The position numbers and the translations under genes were made by a program. Under the pieces are notes generated by a model. That model was not told where the DNA came from and made no database searches. It was given only the letters and a program-made list of their open reading frames with translations. A stretch of DNA of 64,000 bases. Origin: Nonomuraea fuscirosea. Its GTDB lineage: Bacteria; Actinomycetota; Actinomycetes; Streptosporangiales; Streptosporangiaceae. The stretch covers positions 299,979 to 363,978 of the forward strand of contig NZ_PVNG01000012.1 of the NCBI RefSeq assembly GCF_003001935.1, in the 5' to 3' direction. Position 1 is the first letter of the stretch; every line of letters starts with the position of its first letter. Shown here piece by piece: positions 8,449 through 16,888 of the stretch.

Positions 8449-10727
8449 TCAACAGGCGCAGCACCCCGTCCGGTGATGGACGCGGTCGTGGACGCACCGG
8501 CGGCTCCGGCCGCGGCGGGCGTCCCGCCTTCCGCTCCGACGACAGCCGCGGCGGCTTCCGCCGCGACAACGACTCCCGCGGTGGTTACCGCGGTGACAGT
8601 GACTCCCGCGGCGCGTCCCGCGGCGACAACGGCTTCCGCGGCGGATCCCGCGGCGGCGACGACAACCGCGGCGGATCCCGCCGCGACGACTTCCGTGACC
8701 GGCCCGCGCGCGACTCCCTCCGCGCCGACCGCGGCGGATCCCGCGCCCGTTACGGCGACGGCGACCGCCAGAGCCGCTTCCAGCGCGACGAGCGCACCCC
8801 GCGCGGCGACCGCGAGGACCGCTTCGGCGGTGCGGACCGCAGGGAGAGCCGCCCCACCGGTGGCGACCGCGGCGCGAGCCGTTCCGGCGGTGGCGACCGT
8901 GGCACCAGCCGCTTCGGTGGCGGTGACCGTGGTACGAGCCGCTTCGGCGGTGGCGATCGTGACGGCCGTTCCGGTGGCGGGGACGGTCGTGACTCCCTTT
9001 CCGGCGGCGGTGACCGGCAGAGCCGCTTCGGCGGTGGTGAGCGGCGTGAGAGCCGCTTCGGCGGCGGGGACGATCGGCGTGAGAGCCGGTACGGCCGCGA
9101 CGAGCGGTCCCGCGACGGCGACCGGGGCGGCTACCGCTCCGAGGGCCGGGACAACAGGTACGGCGACTCCCGTGGCGACCGGCGCGACGGCGGACGTGGT
9201 GACGGTGGCCGCGGCGACTTCCGTGGTGCCGCACGTGATGGCGGGCGCGGTGACTTCCGTGGCGCCGGGCGTGACGGCGAGCGCGGCGACTTCCGCTCCG
9301 AGCGGCGTGACGGCGCACGGGACGACTCCCGTGGTGACCGGTACGGCGACCGGCGTGACGGTGGGCACGGCGACTCCCGTGGCGACCGGCGTGACAGTGG
9401 ACGTGACGGCGGCCGTGACGGCGGCCGTGACGGCGGCCGTGACGGCGGGCGTGACGGCGGGCGTGACGAGCGTGGCGCTGGGTTCAGGGCCGGGCGGAGC
9501 GGGCGTCGTGAGGACGCCGCTCCCAGGGGCGCGAACTCGACCCGCTCCCGCTACGGCAGGCGCGACGGCGACGACCGCTACGGCAGGCCCGGCGGCGACG
9601 ACCGCGGCGGCAGGCCCGGCGGCGACGGGCGCGGTGCCAGATACGGCGGCGGCAGGCCCGGTGACGGGTCCGCCGGTGACAGGCGCGGTGGTGGCGGCCG
9701 CGGCGGTGACGGGCGCGGCACGCGTACGTCCCGCCGTGACGAGGTGCAGACGCTCGGCGGCGGCGGACGCGACGGTTACCGTGGCTCCCAGCGCGGGCGT
9801 GACGGCTTCGGCGGCTCCGGGCGCGGCCGGGAGGGCTACGGCGGCGCGCCGCGCGGGCGCGACGGCTCTGAGGGCTCCTCGCGCGGTCGCGACGGCTTCG
9901 GCAGCCCGCAGCGCGACCGGGTGAAGGCCGCCCGCCAGCCGCTCCGTGACCACGACTTCTACCCCGAGGGCTACACCGACGAGCGCGACACCACCGAGGT
10001 GCCGGGCGGCGTACGGCTGCAGAAGGTGCTCGCCCAGGCGGGCGTGGCCAGCCGCAGGGCCTGCGAGGAGATGATCGGCGACGGCCGCGTCACCGTGAAC
10101 GGCCAGGTGGTACGGAGGTTCGGCGCCAAGGTCGACCCGGCCGCCCAGGTCATCCACGTGGACGGCAAGCGCATCCCGACCGCCCCCGACCTGGTCTACT
10201 ACGCGCTCAACAAGCCCATCGGCGTGGTCTCCACGATGGACGACCCGCAGGGCCGGCCGTGCCTGGCCGACTACGTCGAGGAGCTGGCGCCGCGGCTGTT
10301 CCACGTCGGGCGGCTCGACACCGAGACCGAGGGCCTGCTGCTGCTCACCAACGACGGCGAGCTGGCCAACCGGCTGACGCACCCGAGCTACGGCGTGCAG
10401 AAGAAGTACTGGGCCAAGGTGCCGGGGCCGATCCCGCGTGACCTGGCCCGCCGCCTGAAGCAGGGCATCGAGCTGGAGGACGGCCTGGCCAGGGCCGACT
10501 CCTTCGCGATCGTGCAGGAGCACGGCCAGCAGGCGCTGGTCGAGGTGGTGCTGCACGAGGGCCGCAAGCACGTGGTCAGGCGGATGCTGGAGGAGGCGGG
10601 TCACCGGGTGATCGACCTGGCCAGGATCGAGTTCGGGCCGGTGAAGCTGGGCCGGACCAAGCCGGGCACCGTCAGGGCGCTGAGCCTGAAGGAAGTCGGC
10701 GAGCTGTACGCGGCCGTGAAGCTGTAA
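8445..10727 (+). CDS. rluB: Pseudouridine synthase RluB family with giant RGG/RGD-rich N-terminus
   Basis: A 760-residue protein. The C-terminal 240 residues form a standard 23S rRNA pseudouridine synthase of the RluB/RsuA family: an S4 RNA-binding domain (VRLQKVLAQAGVASRRACEE, from about residue 521), then the catalytic domain with GRLDTETEGLLLLTNDGEL, whose Asp (about 625) is the nucleophile. About 500 N-terminal residues are almost purely Arg, Gly, Asp and Ser. They include FGGGDR-type and tandem DGGR repeats (near 9409-9470), resembling eukaryotic RGG RNA-binding tails. The GTG start overlaps the scpB stop (GTGA). The tail is in frame throughout and follows the surrounding GC-rich codon use, so it appears genuinely translated. 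Confidence 0.93.
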   Translation: MINRRSTPSGDGRGRGRTGGSGRGGRPAFRSDDSRGGFRRDNDSRGGYRGDSDSRGASRGDNGFRGGSRGGDDNRGGSRRDDFRDRPARDSLRADRGGSRARYGDGDRQSRFQRDERTPRGDREDRFGGADRRESRPTGGDRGASRSGGGDRGTSRFGGGDRGTSRFGGGDRDGRSGGGDGRDSLSGGGDRQSRFGGGERRESRFGGGDDRRESRYGRDERSRDGDRGGYRSEGRDNRYGDSRGDRRDGGRGDGGRGDFRGAARDGGRGDFRGAGRDGERGDFRSERRDGARDDSRGDRYGDRRDGGHGDSRGDRRDSGRDGGRDGGRDGGRDGGRDGGRDERGAGFRAGRSGRREDAAPRGANSTRSRYGRRDGDDRYGRPGGDDRGGRPGGDGRGARYGGGRPGDGSAGDRRGGGGRGGDGRGTRTSRRDEVQTLGGGGRDGYRGSQRGRDGFGGSGRGREGYGGAPRGRDGSEGSSRGRDGFGSPQRDRVKAARQPLRDHDFYPEGYTDERDTTEVPGGVRLQKVLAQAGVASRRACEEMIGDGRVTVNGQVVRRFGAKVDPAAQVIHVDGKRIPTAPDLVYYALNKPIGVVSTMDDPQGRPCLADYVEELAPRLFHVGRLDTETEGLLLLTNDGELANRLTHPSYGVQKKYWAKVPGPIPRDLARRLKQGIELEDGLARADSFAIVQEHGQQALVEVVLHEGRKHVVRRMLEEAGHRVIDLARIEFGPVKLGRTKPGTVRALSLKEVGELYAAVKL

Positions 10728-10742
10728 TCTGGCCGGACGCAG

Positions 10743-10770
10743 GAGCCCGTGCGAACCTCCGCACGGGCTC
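10743..10770 (+). terminator. Hairpin terminator after rluB
   Basis: A perfect 11-bp stem (GAGCCCGTGCG with CGCACGGGCTC, 10743-10753 and 10760-10770) and a 6-nt loop, 15 bp after the rluB stop. There is no T-tract, as is usual in actinomycetes. It would end the parA-scpA-scpB-rluB transcript before aroH. Confidence 0.7.
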
Positions 10771-10795
10771 TCCGGCATAAGAGGGGACGAACCAC

Positions 10796-11155
10796 ATGGT
10801 GCGGGCGATCCGCGGGGCGATCCAGGTGGACGCCGACGACCGCGACTCGGTCATCTCCGGGACGACCGAGCTGGTCAGCGCGATCATGGAGCGTAACCGG
10901 CTGACCCCGGACGACGTGATCAGCGTGCTGTTCACGGCCACGCCCGACCTGACCTCCGAGTTCCCCGCCCTCGCGGCGCGTAAGCTGGGCTTCCACGACG
11001 TGCCGCTGATCTGCTGCACCGAGATCGACGTGCCGGGCGCGCTGCCTCGCGTCGTACGCCTGATGGCGCACATCGAGACCGACCGCCCGCGGTCGGAGAT
11101 CCAGCACGTCTATCTGCGCGGGGCGGTGGCCTTGCGCCAGGACATAGCTCAGTGA
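10796..11155 (+). CDS. aroH: Monofunctional chorismate mutase, AroH class
   Basis: A 119-residue chorismate mutase of the AroH (Bacillus subtilis) fold, which forms trimers and converts chorismate to prephenate for Phe and Tyr synthesis. Active-site elements are visible: the N-terminal RAIRGAIQVDAD (Arg of the RGA motif), the DLTSEFPALAAR segment, LICCTEIDV with its Cys and Glu, and the LPRVVRLM arginine. It lies 63 bp before tyrA on the same strand, so the two consecutive enzymes from chorismate towards tyrosine are adjacent. An AGAGGGGA ribosome-binding site precedes ATG 10796. Confidence 0.95.
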   Translation: MVRAIRGAIQVDADDRDSVISGTTELVSAIMERNRLTPDDVISVLFTATPDLTSEFPALAARKLGFHDVPLICCTEIDVPGALPRVVRLMAHIETDRPRSEIQHVYLRGAVALRQDIAQ

Positions 11156-11218
11156 ACACCGGCCAGCCGGACGCACGACCCTCCACATCCGTATAGCCCG
11201 ATAAATCAGGACATCGAG

Positions 11219-12307
11219 ATGGAACTTCGTACCGTGCTCGTCGTCGGCACCGGTCTCATCGGCACCTCCGCGGCGCTGGCGCTGCGCAAGCGGGGCGTGC
11301 GCGTGCTGCTCGCCGACCGCGACCCGGGAGCCGTACGGCTGGCACGGGAGCTCGGCGCGGGCGAGGACTGGCAGCCCGGCACGGCGGCCACCGACCCGGC
11401 GGACCTCGCGATCATCGCGGTGCCCCCGGCGTACGTGGCCACTGAGCTGCTGGAGCTGCAGCGGATCGGCGCGGCCCGGTTCTACACCGACGTCGCCAGC
11501 GTGAAGGCCGAGCCCATCCACCGGGCCGCGCAGCTGGGCTGCGACCTGGCCACCTACGTCGCCTCCCACCCGCTGGCCGGGCGCGAGAAGTCCGGGCCCG
11601 GCGCGGCGCGTGACGACCTGTTCCTCGGCCGCCCGTGGGCGCTGTGCCCCACGGAGGAGGCCGACCCCGAGGCCAAGGCGGCCGTGCTGCGGCTGATCGA
11701 CCTGTGCGGGGCCAACGCGGTCGAGGTGAGCGCGATGGACCACGACCGCGCGGTGGCCGTGGTCTCCCACGCGCCCCACGTCGCCGCCTCCGCCGTCGCC
11801 GCCCGCCTGGCCGACGCCACGGACGTGGCGCTGGGGCTGGCCGGGCAGGGCGTGCGCGACGTCACCAGGATCGCGGGCAGCGACCCCGGGCTGTGGCTGG
11901 GCATCCTGTCCGGCAACGCCTCCCCGGTCGCCGAGGTGCTGGAGGCCGTGGCCAACGACCTGGCCGACGCCGCGAGCGCACTGCGCGCCCTGGCCGACGG
12001 CGACGGCACCGCCACCGGCGAGCTCACCCAGTTGCTCAAGCGCGGTGTGGTGGGCCACGACCGCATCCCCGGCAAGCACGGCGGCCCCGCCTCCTCCTAC
12101 GCCGCCGTCCAGGTGGTCATCGGCGACAGCCCCGGCCAGCTTGCCCGGCTGTTCCGGGTGTGCGACGAGGTCGGCGTCAACGTCGAGGACGTGCGCCTCG
12201 AACACGCGCCGGGCCTGCCCCTGGGCATCGCCGAGCTGGCGGTGCAGCCCGACGCCGCCGCCTCGCTCACCGACGCCCTGCGCGAACGCGGCTGGCAGGT
12301 CCCGTAG
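11219..12307 (+). CDS. tyrA: Prephenate dehydrogenase with C-terminal ACT domain
   Basis: A 362-residue NAD(P)-dependent dehydrogenase that oxidatively decarboxylates prephenate to 4-hydroxyphenylpyruvate. Residues 4-30 hold the Rossmann motif (VLVVGTGLIGTSAALAL). The ASHPLAGREKSGP segment carries the catalytic His and substrate-binding residues. From about residue 298 an ACT domain (VVIGDSPGQLARLFRVCDE) is the expected site of tyrosine feedback inhibition. It pairs with aroH upstream. In related actinomycetes I recall tyrA sitting close to cmk. Here about 4.6 kb of accessory genes lie in between. Confidence 0.95.
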   Translation: MELRTVLVVGTGLIGTSAALALRKRGVRVLLADRDPGAVRLARELGAGEDWQPGTAATDPADLAIIAVPPAYVATELLELQRIGAARFYTDVASVKAEPIHRAAQLGCDLATYVASHPLAGREKSGPGAARDDLFLGRPWALCPTEEADPEAKAAVLRLIDLCGANAVEVSAMDHDRAVAVVSHAPHVAASAVAARLADATDVALGLAGQGVRDVTRIAGSDPGLWLGILSGNASPVAEVLEAVANDLADAASALRALADGDGTATGELTQLLKRGVVGHDRIPGKHGGPASSYAAVQVVIGDSPGQLARLFRVCDEVGVNVEDVRLEHAPGLPLGIAELAVQPDAAASLTDALRERGWQVP

Positions 12308-12413
12308 CCCCGGCGACCCCGTAGCCGGAAGCGTTCCCGGACGATTTCCTGGACGATGTCACGCCCGTGCCTCCTCGATCCGTCTTCAGGTCAGAATCGA
12401 GGAGGTAAGGACA

Positions 12414-13571
12414 ATGAGCGACATTCTGGTCCTGGGCGGGGGCTACACCGGCATGATGGCGGCCATCAGGGCCGCCCGGCTGACGCGCAAGACGGGCGGC
12501 AGGGTCACCCTGGTGAACGCCGCGCCGGCCTTCACCGAGCGGCTGCGCCTGCACCAGACGGCCGCCGGGCAGGAGCTGGGCGATCATCCGCTGGCCGAGC
12601 TGCTCGCCGGCAGCGGCGTCCGGCTGGAGCTCGGGCGGGTGACGGCGGTCGATCCGGTACGCGGGCAGGTGCGCCTCGACGCCCGGGACGGCGGCGAGCG
12701 GGTGCTCGGCTACGACAAGCTGGTCTACGCGCTCGGCACCGTCACCGACACCTCCGTCCCCGGCGTCGACGAGCACGCCTACACCTATGACGACCACGAC
12801 TCCGCCGTACGGCTCTCGCGGCGGCTCGACGATCTGACGCGCGGCACCGTCGTCGTGGCCGGCGGCGGGCTGACCGGGGTCGAGTCGGCGGCCGAGCTGG
12901 CCGAGACCCGCCCGCACCTGCGGGTGGTGCTGGTGACCAGGGGCCGGCCGGGCTCGATGATGGGAGTGAGCGCCCGCGCGTACCTGGACGCGGCCCTGGA
13001 GCGGCTCGGCGTCGAGGTGCGCTCGGGCGCGGACGTCACCAAGGTGCTGCCCGACGGCGTGGAACTGGACGGCGGCGAGCTGATCCACTCCGACGCCACC
13101 CTCTGGACCACCGGCACCAAGGGACTGCCCGTCGCCACGGAGTCGGGGCTCACCGTGGACGCCCAGGGCCGGATCGTGGTGGACTCCGCGCTGCGCTCGG
13201 TCTCCCACCCCGACGTGTACGCCGTCGGCGACGCCGCCGCGATCACGCAGAAGTTCGGGGTCATGCACGGCACCTGCCAGGGCGGGATCCCGGCCGGGCT
13301 GCACGTGGCCGGCTCGCTGGCCGCCACGCTGCGCGGGAAGGATCCGGCCGCCTTCCGGTTCGGCTACGTGCATCAGCCCGTCAGCCTGGGCCGCCGGGAC
13401 GCGGTCGTCCAGTTCACCCACCAGGACGACAGTCCGCGCAGGTGGTACCTGACCGGGCGCGCGGCCATCAGGTACAAGGAGACGCTGTGCGCGAGCGCGA
13501 TGCCGACGTTCAAGCTGCTCAAGCGGGGCCTGGTGCCCGTCTGGATGTTCCGCCTCACCGACACCCTCTGA
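12414..13571 (+). CDS. FAD-dependent pyridine nucleotide-disulfide oxidoreductase (NDH-2-like)
   Basis: A 385-residue flavoprotein with two dinucleotide-binding folds: N-terminal ILVLGGGYTGMMAA (FAD), internal TVVVAGGGLTGVESAAELAE (NAD(P)H) and the C-terminal FAD-binding motif DVYAVGDAAAI. The arrangement matches type II NADH dehydrogenases and AIFM2/FSP1-like quinone reductases, but no C-terminal membrane helix is obvious. The long open frame extends further upstream, but a strong GAGGAGGTAAGG ribosome-binding site 5 nt before ATG 12414 fixes the start. It is monocistronic, ending at a strong hairpin shared with the convergent DUF2795 gene. Electron acceptor unknown. Confidence 0.85.
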   Translation: MSDILVLGGGYTGMMAAIRAARLTRKTGGRVTLVNAAPAFTERLRLHQTAAGQELGDHPLAELLAGSGVRLELGRVTAVDPVRGQVRLDARDGGERVLGYDKLVYALGTVTDTSVPGVDEHAYTYDDHDSAVRLSRRLDDLTRGTVVVAGGGLTGVESAAELAETRPHLRVVLVTRGRPGSMMGVSARAYLDAALERLGVEVRSGADVTKVLPDGVELDGGELIHSDATLWTTGTKGLPVATESGLTVDAQGRIVVDSALRSVSHPDVYAVGDAAAITQKFGVMHGTCQGGIPAGLHVAGSLAATLRGKDPAAFRFGYVHQPVSLGRRDAVVQFTHQDDSPRRWYLTGRAAIRYKETLCASAMPTFKLLKRGLVPVWMFRLTDTL

Positions 13572-13589
13572 CGAACGGCGAACGGCGAA

Positions 13590-13621
13590 CGGCGGGCGGG
13601 GCCAGGAGGCCCCGCCCGCCG
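13590..13621. terminator. Bidirectional terminator hairpin
   Basis: A 14-bp GC-only stem (13590-13603 paired with 13608-13621) and a 4-nt AGGA loop between the convergent oxidoreductase and DUF2795 genes. Three tandem GAACGGC heptamers directly precede it. Confidence 0.8.
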
Positions 13622-13644
13622 CGTTCAGCGTGGTTACGCGTGGT

Positions 13645-13839
13645 TCAGCGTTTGGTGATCGCCTGGCTGACGGCGTTGGGGCCGTCGTACTGGCGGTCCG
13701 GCATGGCCTCAAGGGCCTCGATGATGTCGTCGTCCGCGTCCTGCTCGCGCGCGGCCTCGACGAGGTCTTCCTTGCTGGCCGGATAGTCGACCCCGCTCAG
13801 GTGCCGCTGCAGGTCGATCGGGTTAGGTGCTGTGCTCAT
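13645..13839 (-). CDS. Small DUF2795 protein
   Basis: A 64-residue acidic protein (MSTAPNPIDLQRHLSGVDYP and onward) matching the DUF2795 pattern: a short helical unit with IDLQRHLSGVDYPASKEDLV and the closing YDGPNAVSQAI, common in actinobacteria. The biochemical function is unknown. ATG 13839 is the first methionine in this frame that gives a sensible protein. The long open frame upstream belongs to the antisense and offset reading of the glycosyltransferase gene. Its start is 21 bp from the glycosyltransferase stop on the same strand, so the two may be co-transcribed. Confidence 0.8.
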   Translation of the reverse strand: MSTAPNPIDLQRHLSGVDYPASKEDLVEAAREQDADDDIIEALEAMPDRQYDGPNAVSQAITKR

Positions 13840-13859
13840 ACCTGCTTGCTGCCCATCCG

Positions 13860-14735
13860 TCACGGTACGTAACCGTCCATGTGCGAAACGGTACGTCCGG
13901 TGTCCAATGCGCGCCGTGCCCGTTCCACCGAGGCGGGCAGCGGACGGCGTTCGGCCAGGGCCCGGGGCGCCCGGCCCAGGGCGGCGCGCAGCCCCTTCCA
14001 GCCGGCGGGCCCGCCGCGCAGCGCCTCGAACGCGCGCCGCGCCACCACGGGCCACGGGCGCCGCAGCAGGGCCGTGAGCAGCGCGTTGCGGGCGGCCAGC
14101 GACTTCCTGGCCTGATGGTCCCTGGCGGGCGACGGGTGATGGTGGCCCACGACGGAGTCCACGTACGCCAGCCCCCAGCCGTGCGCGGCCAGGTCGAGGG
14201 CCAGCCGTTCCTCCTCGCCGAAGAAGAAGATCACGTCGTCGAAGCCGCCCGCCTCCAGGAACGCCTCCTTGCGCACCACCGCCCCGCACGCCAGGAACCC
14301 CAGCACGCTCGGCCCCGGCAGGTCGGGCTCGACGCCGAGCGGCGAGTCGCGCATCAGCGCGGACACGGGATCCAGTCGCTCCTCGGGGCCCACCAGCACG
14401 CGCGCGCCGAGCACCGCCAGGCGCGGATGGGCGTCCAGCACGTCGGCGGCCCGCTCCAGTGCCCCGGGTGCCCACCAGGAGTCGTCGTCGGCGAAGGCCA
14501 CGTAAGGCGTCTCGGCCAGCTGGACGCCGAGGTTGCGGGCGGGCGCGCCGAGGTTGCGGCCCGCGTCGACCACGTGGACGTCGGGGAAGTGGCGGTGCAC
14601 GAACCGGGCGGTCCCGTCGGTGGAGCCGTTGTCCACCAGGATCACCGGGCGTGGATGCAGGGGGAGCGAACGGGTCAGCGTCCGCACCCTGTCCCTGCTG
14701 GCCACGACCACCGTGACCCTGGCTCCGTCGTTCAC
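13860..14735 (-). CDS. Family 2 glycosyltransferase
   Basis: A 291-residue GT-A fold glycosyltransferase using an NDP-sugar donor. Visible features are the N-terminal VTVVVASRDRVRTL, ILVDNGSTDGTARF (nucleotide-binding Asp), the DXD-type AFADDDSWW at about 90-98, and the acceptor-site FFFGEEERLALDLAAHGW, equivalent to the ED motif of GT2 enzymes. No transmembrane segments, so it is cytosolic or peripheral. It is divergent from the TetR gene and followed by DUF2795. The rhamnosyl-type GT2 family is the closest match by eye. Acceptor unknown. Confidence 0.85.
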   Translation of the reverse strand: MNDGARVTVVVASRDRVRTLTRSLPLHPRPVILVDNGSTDGTARFVHRHFPDVHVVDAGRNLGAPARNLGVQLAETPYVAFADDDSWWAPGALERAADVLDAHPRLAVLGARVLVGPEERLDPVSALMRDSPLGVEPDLPGPSVLGFLACGAVVRKEAFLEAGGFDDVIFFFGEEERLALDLAAHGWGLAYVDSVVGHHHPSPARDHQARKSLAARNALLTALLRRPWPVVARRAFEALRGGPAGWKGLRAALGRAPRALAERRPLPASVERARRALDTGRTVSHMDGYVP

Positions 14736-14781
14736 ACCGTGTCACTAACCGGGCCGGACGGCGTTAGTCCTCCCGCTGCTG

Positions 14782-14810
14782 TTGACGGGCGGGGGGAGGG
14801 GGCGTACAAA
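14782..14810 (+). promoter_or_regulatory. Promoter of the TetR-carotenoid oxygenase operon
   Basis: TTGACG (14782-14787), an exact 17-bp spacer and TACAAA (14805-14810): a near-consensus vegetative promoter, one of the best in the window. It is immediately followed by the palindromic operator at 14815-14831. Confidence 0.7.
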
Positions 14811-14814
14811 AGAA

Positions 14815-14831
14815 GGGTAACAGTGTTACCC
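14815..14831. promoter_or_regulatory. TetR-type palindromic operator
   Basis: GGGTAACAGTGTTACCC is a perfect 8+1+8 palindrome starting 4 bp after the -10 element and covering the expected transcription start. A further GTTACC half-site lies at 14844-14849, just before the TetR ATG. Position and form predict autorepression by the adjacent TetR protein. Confidence 0.8.
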
Positions 14832-14852
14832 GAGAGAAACGGCGTTACCAGC

Positions 14853-15479
14853 ATGACGGTCACCGCGTATCAGCAGGCCCAGCGGCAGGGGCAGGGCGTC
14901 GTCAGGGACGTCATCCTCGACGCGGCCAAACGGCTGCTCGTCGGCGAAGGGCCGGGCGCGCTGACGGTGCGGCGGATCTCCGCCGAGGTCGGCTGCTCCA
15001 CCAAGGTGATCTACACGCTCTTCGGCGGGAAGGACGGGCTCAGCGAGGCGCTCTGGCTGGAGGGGTTCGCCCGGTTCGAGCGGCGGCTGCTGGAGGTTCC
15101 CGCGCACGACGACCCGCTGGCGCGGCTGCACGAGGGGCTGGCCGCCTACCGCGACTACGCCCTGAGCGAGCCCGACTACTACCGGGTCATGTTCCAGGGC
15201 GCCATGCCGGGGTTCAAGGCCGGCGAGGAGTCGGTGCGGGTGGCCAAGCGCACGTTCGACCTGCTGGTACGCGGAGTGGCCGCCTGCCTGGAGGCCGGCG
15301 TGCTGCGCGGCGGGACGGCCACCGAGATCGCCGACGTGCTGTGGATGGCCATGCACGGCGCCGTAAGTCTCGAAATCTCGGATTTCTTCGATCAGGGCGA
15401 GGCCGAGCAGCGCTACCGGCTGCTGTGCGCCTCGGTGCTCACGCCGTTCCTGGCTTCAGCAGAGAAGGACGCATCATGA
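14853..15479 (+). CDS. TetR-family repressor
   Basis: A 208-residue TetR regulator. The HTH domain is at about residues 18-65 (VILDAAKRLLVGEGPGALTVRRISAEVGCSTKVIYTLFGGKDGL) and a TetR_C-type helical ligand domain follows (FARFERRLLE to YRLLCASVLTPF). ATG 14853 was chosen because it follows the promoter, operator and leader. The stop codon overlaps the ATG of the carotenoid oxygenase by 4 bp (ATGA), so regulator and enzyme are translationally coupled, and the probable ligand is a substrate or product of that enzyme. It sits in an accessory insert between tyrA and cmk. Confidence 0.9.
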   Translation: MTVTAYQQAQRQGQGVVRDVILDAAKRLLVGEGPGALTVRRISAEVGCSTKVIYTLFGGKDGLSEALWLEGFARFERRLLEVPAHDDPLARLHEGLAAYRDYALSEPDYYRVMFQGAMPGFKAGEESVRVAKRTFDLLVRGVAACLEAGVLRGGTATEIADVLWMAMHGAVSLEISDFFDQGEAEQRYRLLCASVLTPFLASAEKDAS

Positions 15480-16837
15480 CGACCACCCCCTTCCAGCACG
15501 GATTCACCCCGGTGACCGAGGAGGTCACCGCGTTCGACCTGGAGGTCAGCGGCCGCATCCCGGCCGAGCTCAACGGTCGTTACCTGCGCAACGGCCCCAA
15601 CCCGCTCAGCCTCGACGACCCCACCGCCAGTCACCTGTTCCTCGGCGAGGGCATGGTCCACGGGGTGCGGCTGCGCGACGGGCGCGCGGAGTGGTACCGC
15701 AACCGCTGGGTGCGCAACGCCGCCGTCGCCGGGCGGCTCGGCGAGCCTGTCCGGCCGGGGCCCGTCCACGGGGGCATGGACTTCGCGCCCAACACCCACG
15801 TCATCGGGCTGGCCGGGCGCACGTTCGCGACCGTGGAGGCGGGGCCGCTGCCGTACGAGCTGAGCTACGAGCTCGACACCATCGGCGCCTGCGACTTCGA
15901 CGGCGGGCTGCCGGGCGGGTTCGCCGCCCACACCCACCTCGACCCGGTCAGCGGGGAGCTGCACGCGCTGGCCTACTTCTTCGGCTGGGACCACCACCAG
16001 CACGTCGTCCTCGACCCCAAGGGCACGGTGACGCAGGTCAGGGACATCCCGATCGCCGACGCGCCCATGGTGCACGACTTCGCGATCACCGAGCGGTTCG
16101 TGGTCATCTACGACCTGCCGGTCACGTTCAGCATGCCCCACGCGGAGAAGGGCACGCTGCTGCCGTACGCGTGGAACGAGGCCCACCCCGCCCGCGTCGG
16201 GCTCCTGTCGCGCGAGAGCGGCGACCTGCGCTGGTTCGACCTGCCGTCCTGCTGGGTCTTCCACACGCTGAACGCCTACGACGACGGCGACGAGGTGGTG
16301 GTCGACCTGGTGAGCTATCCGAAGGGGTTCGTAGACGCCCGGCTCGACCTGGGCGGCATGCCCACGCTCGACCAGTGGCGGATCGACCTGACCACCGGCC
16401 GCGTGAGCGTCAGCACGCTCGACGACCGGACGCAGGAGTTCCCGCGGATGGACGAGCGCCGCACGGGCCGGGACTACCGCTACGGCTACACCGCCGCCAC
16501 CCGTGACATCCACGACGTGGTCGGCCCCGGCCGCGCCGAGATGGAGGACCTGCCGGACGAGACGTTCGACAACACGCTCATCAAGCACGACCTGCGGCAG
16601 GGCACGCAGGAGTCGCGGCAGTTCGGGCGCGGCGCGTACGTGGGCGAGCCCGTCTTCGTCGGCTCGGGGGAGGCGGAGGACGACGGCTACGTCATGACGT
16701 ACGTGAACAATCCGGCCAGAGGAGCGGCCGACCTGGTGATCCTGGCCGGCCAGGACTTCACCGGCGAGCCCGTCGCCACCGTCCACCTGCCCGCCCGCGT
16801 GCCGCTCGGCTTCCACGGAAGCTGGATCGCCGACTGA
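15476..16837 (+). CDS. Carotenoid cleavage oxygenase family protein
   Basis: A 453-residue seven-bladed beta-propeller non-haem iron dioxygenase of the RPE65 / carotenoid oxygenase / lignostilbene dioxygenase family, which splits alkene double bonds to two carbonyls. The four iron-ligand histidines can be placed at H154 (AHTHLDP), H200 (PMVHDF), H263 (CWVFHTLNAY) and H447 (GFHGSW). The N-terminal LNGRYLRNGPNP is a family signature. No carotenoid biosynthesis genes are nearby, so the substrate could be a carotenoid, apocarotenoid or stilbene-like phenylpropanoid. It is co-transcribed with the TetR gene through a 4-bp overlap and is therefore probably induced by its own substrate. Confidence 0.92.
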   Translation: MTTTPFQHGFTPVTEEVTAFDLEVSGRIPAELNGRYLRNGPNPLSLDDPTASHLFLGEGMVHGVRLRDGRAEWYRNRWVRNAAVAGRLGEPVRPGPVHGGMDFAPNTHVIGLAGRTFATVEAGPLPYELSYELDTIGACDFDGGLPGGFAAHTHLDPVSGELHALAYFFGWDHHQHVVLDPKGTVTQVRDIPIADAPMVHDFAITERFVVIYDLPVTFSMPHAEKGTLLPYAWNEAHPARVGLLSRESGDLRWFDLPSCWVFHTLNAYDDGDEVVVDLVSYPKGFVDARLDLGGMPTLDQWRIDLTTGRVSVSTLDDRTQEFPRMDERRTGRDYRYGYTAATRDIHDVVGPGRAEMEDLPDETFDNTLIKHDLRQGTQESRQFGRGAYVGEPVFVGSGEAEDDGYVMTYVNNPARGAADLVILAGQDFTGEPVATVHLPARVPLGFHGSWIAD

Positions 16838-16888
16838 GCGGGAGGCGGTAGCCTTCTCAGGTTGGGAAAACGTGAAGAAGGAGAGGCC

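Noticed and set aside
9409..9470. Possible CRISPR-like array in rluB
   Set aside because: Units are 12 bp with no unique spacers and encode DGGR in frame; no cas genes.
8331..10778. An 815-residue reverse-strand open frame rich in Val, Thr and Ala
   Set aside because: It is the mirror of the rluB repeat region; the forward frame leads directly into an intact S4 and pseudouridine synthase domain.
12045..12413. N-terminal extension of the FAD oxidoreductase into tyrA
   Set aside because: The strong GAGGAGGTAAGG site and the GGGYTG motif directly after ATG 12414 fix the start; upstream codons are an out-of-frame reading of tyrA.
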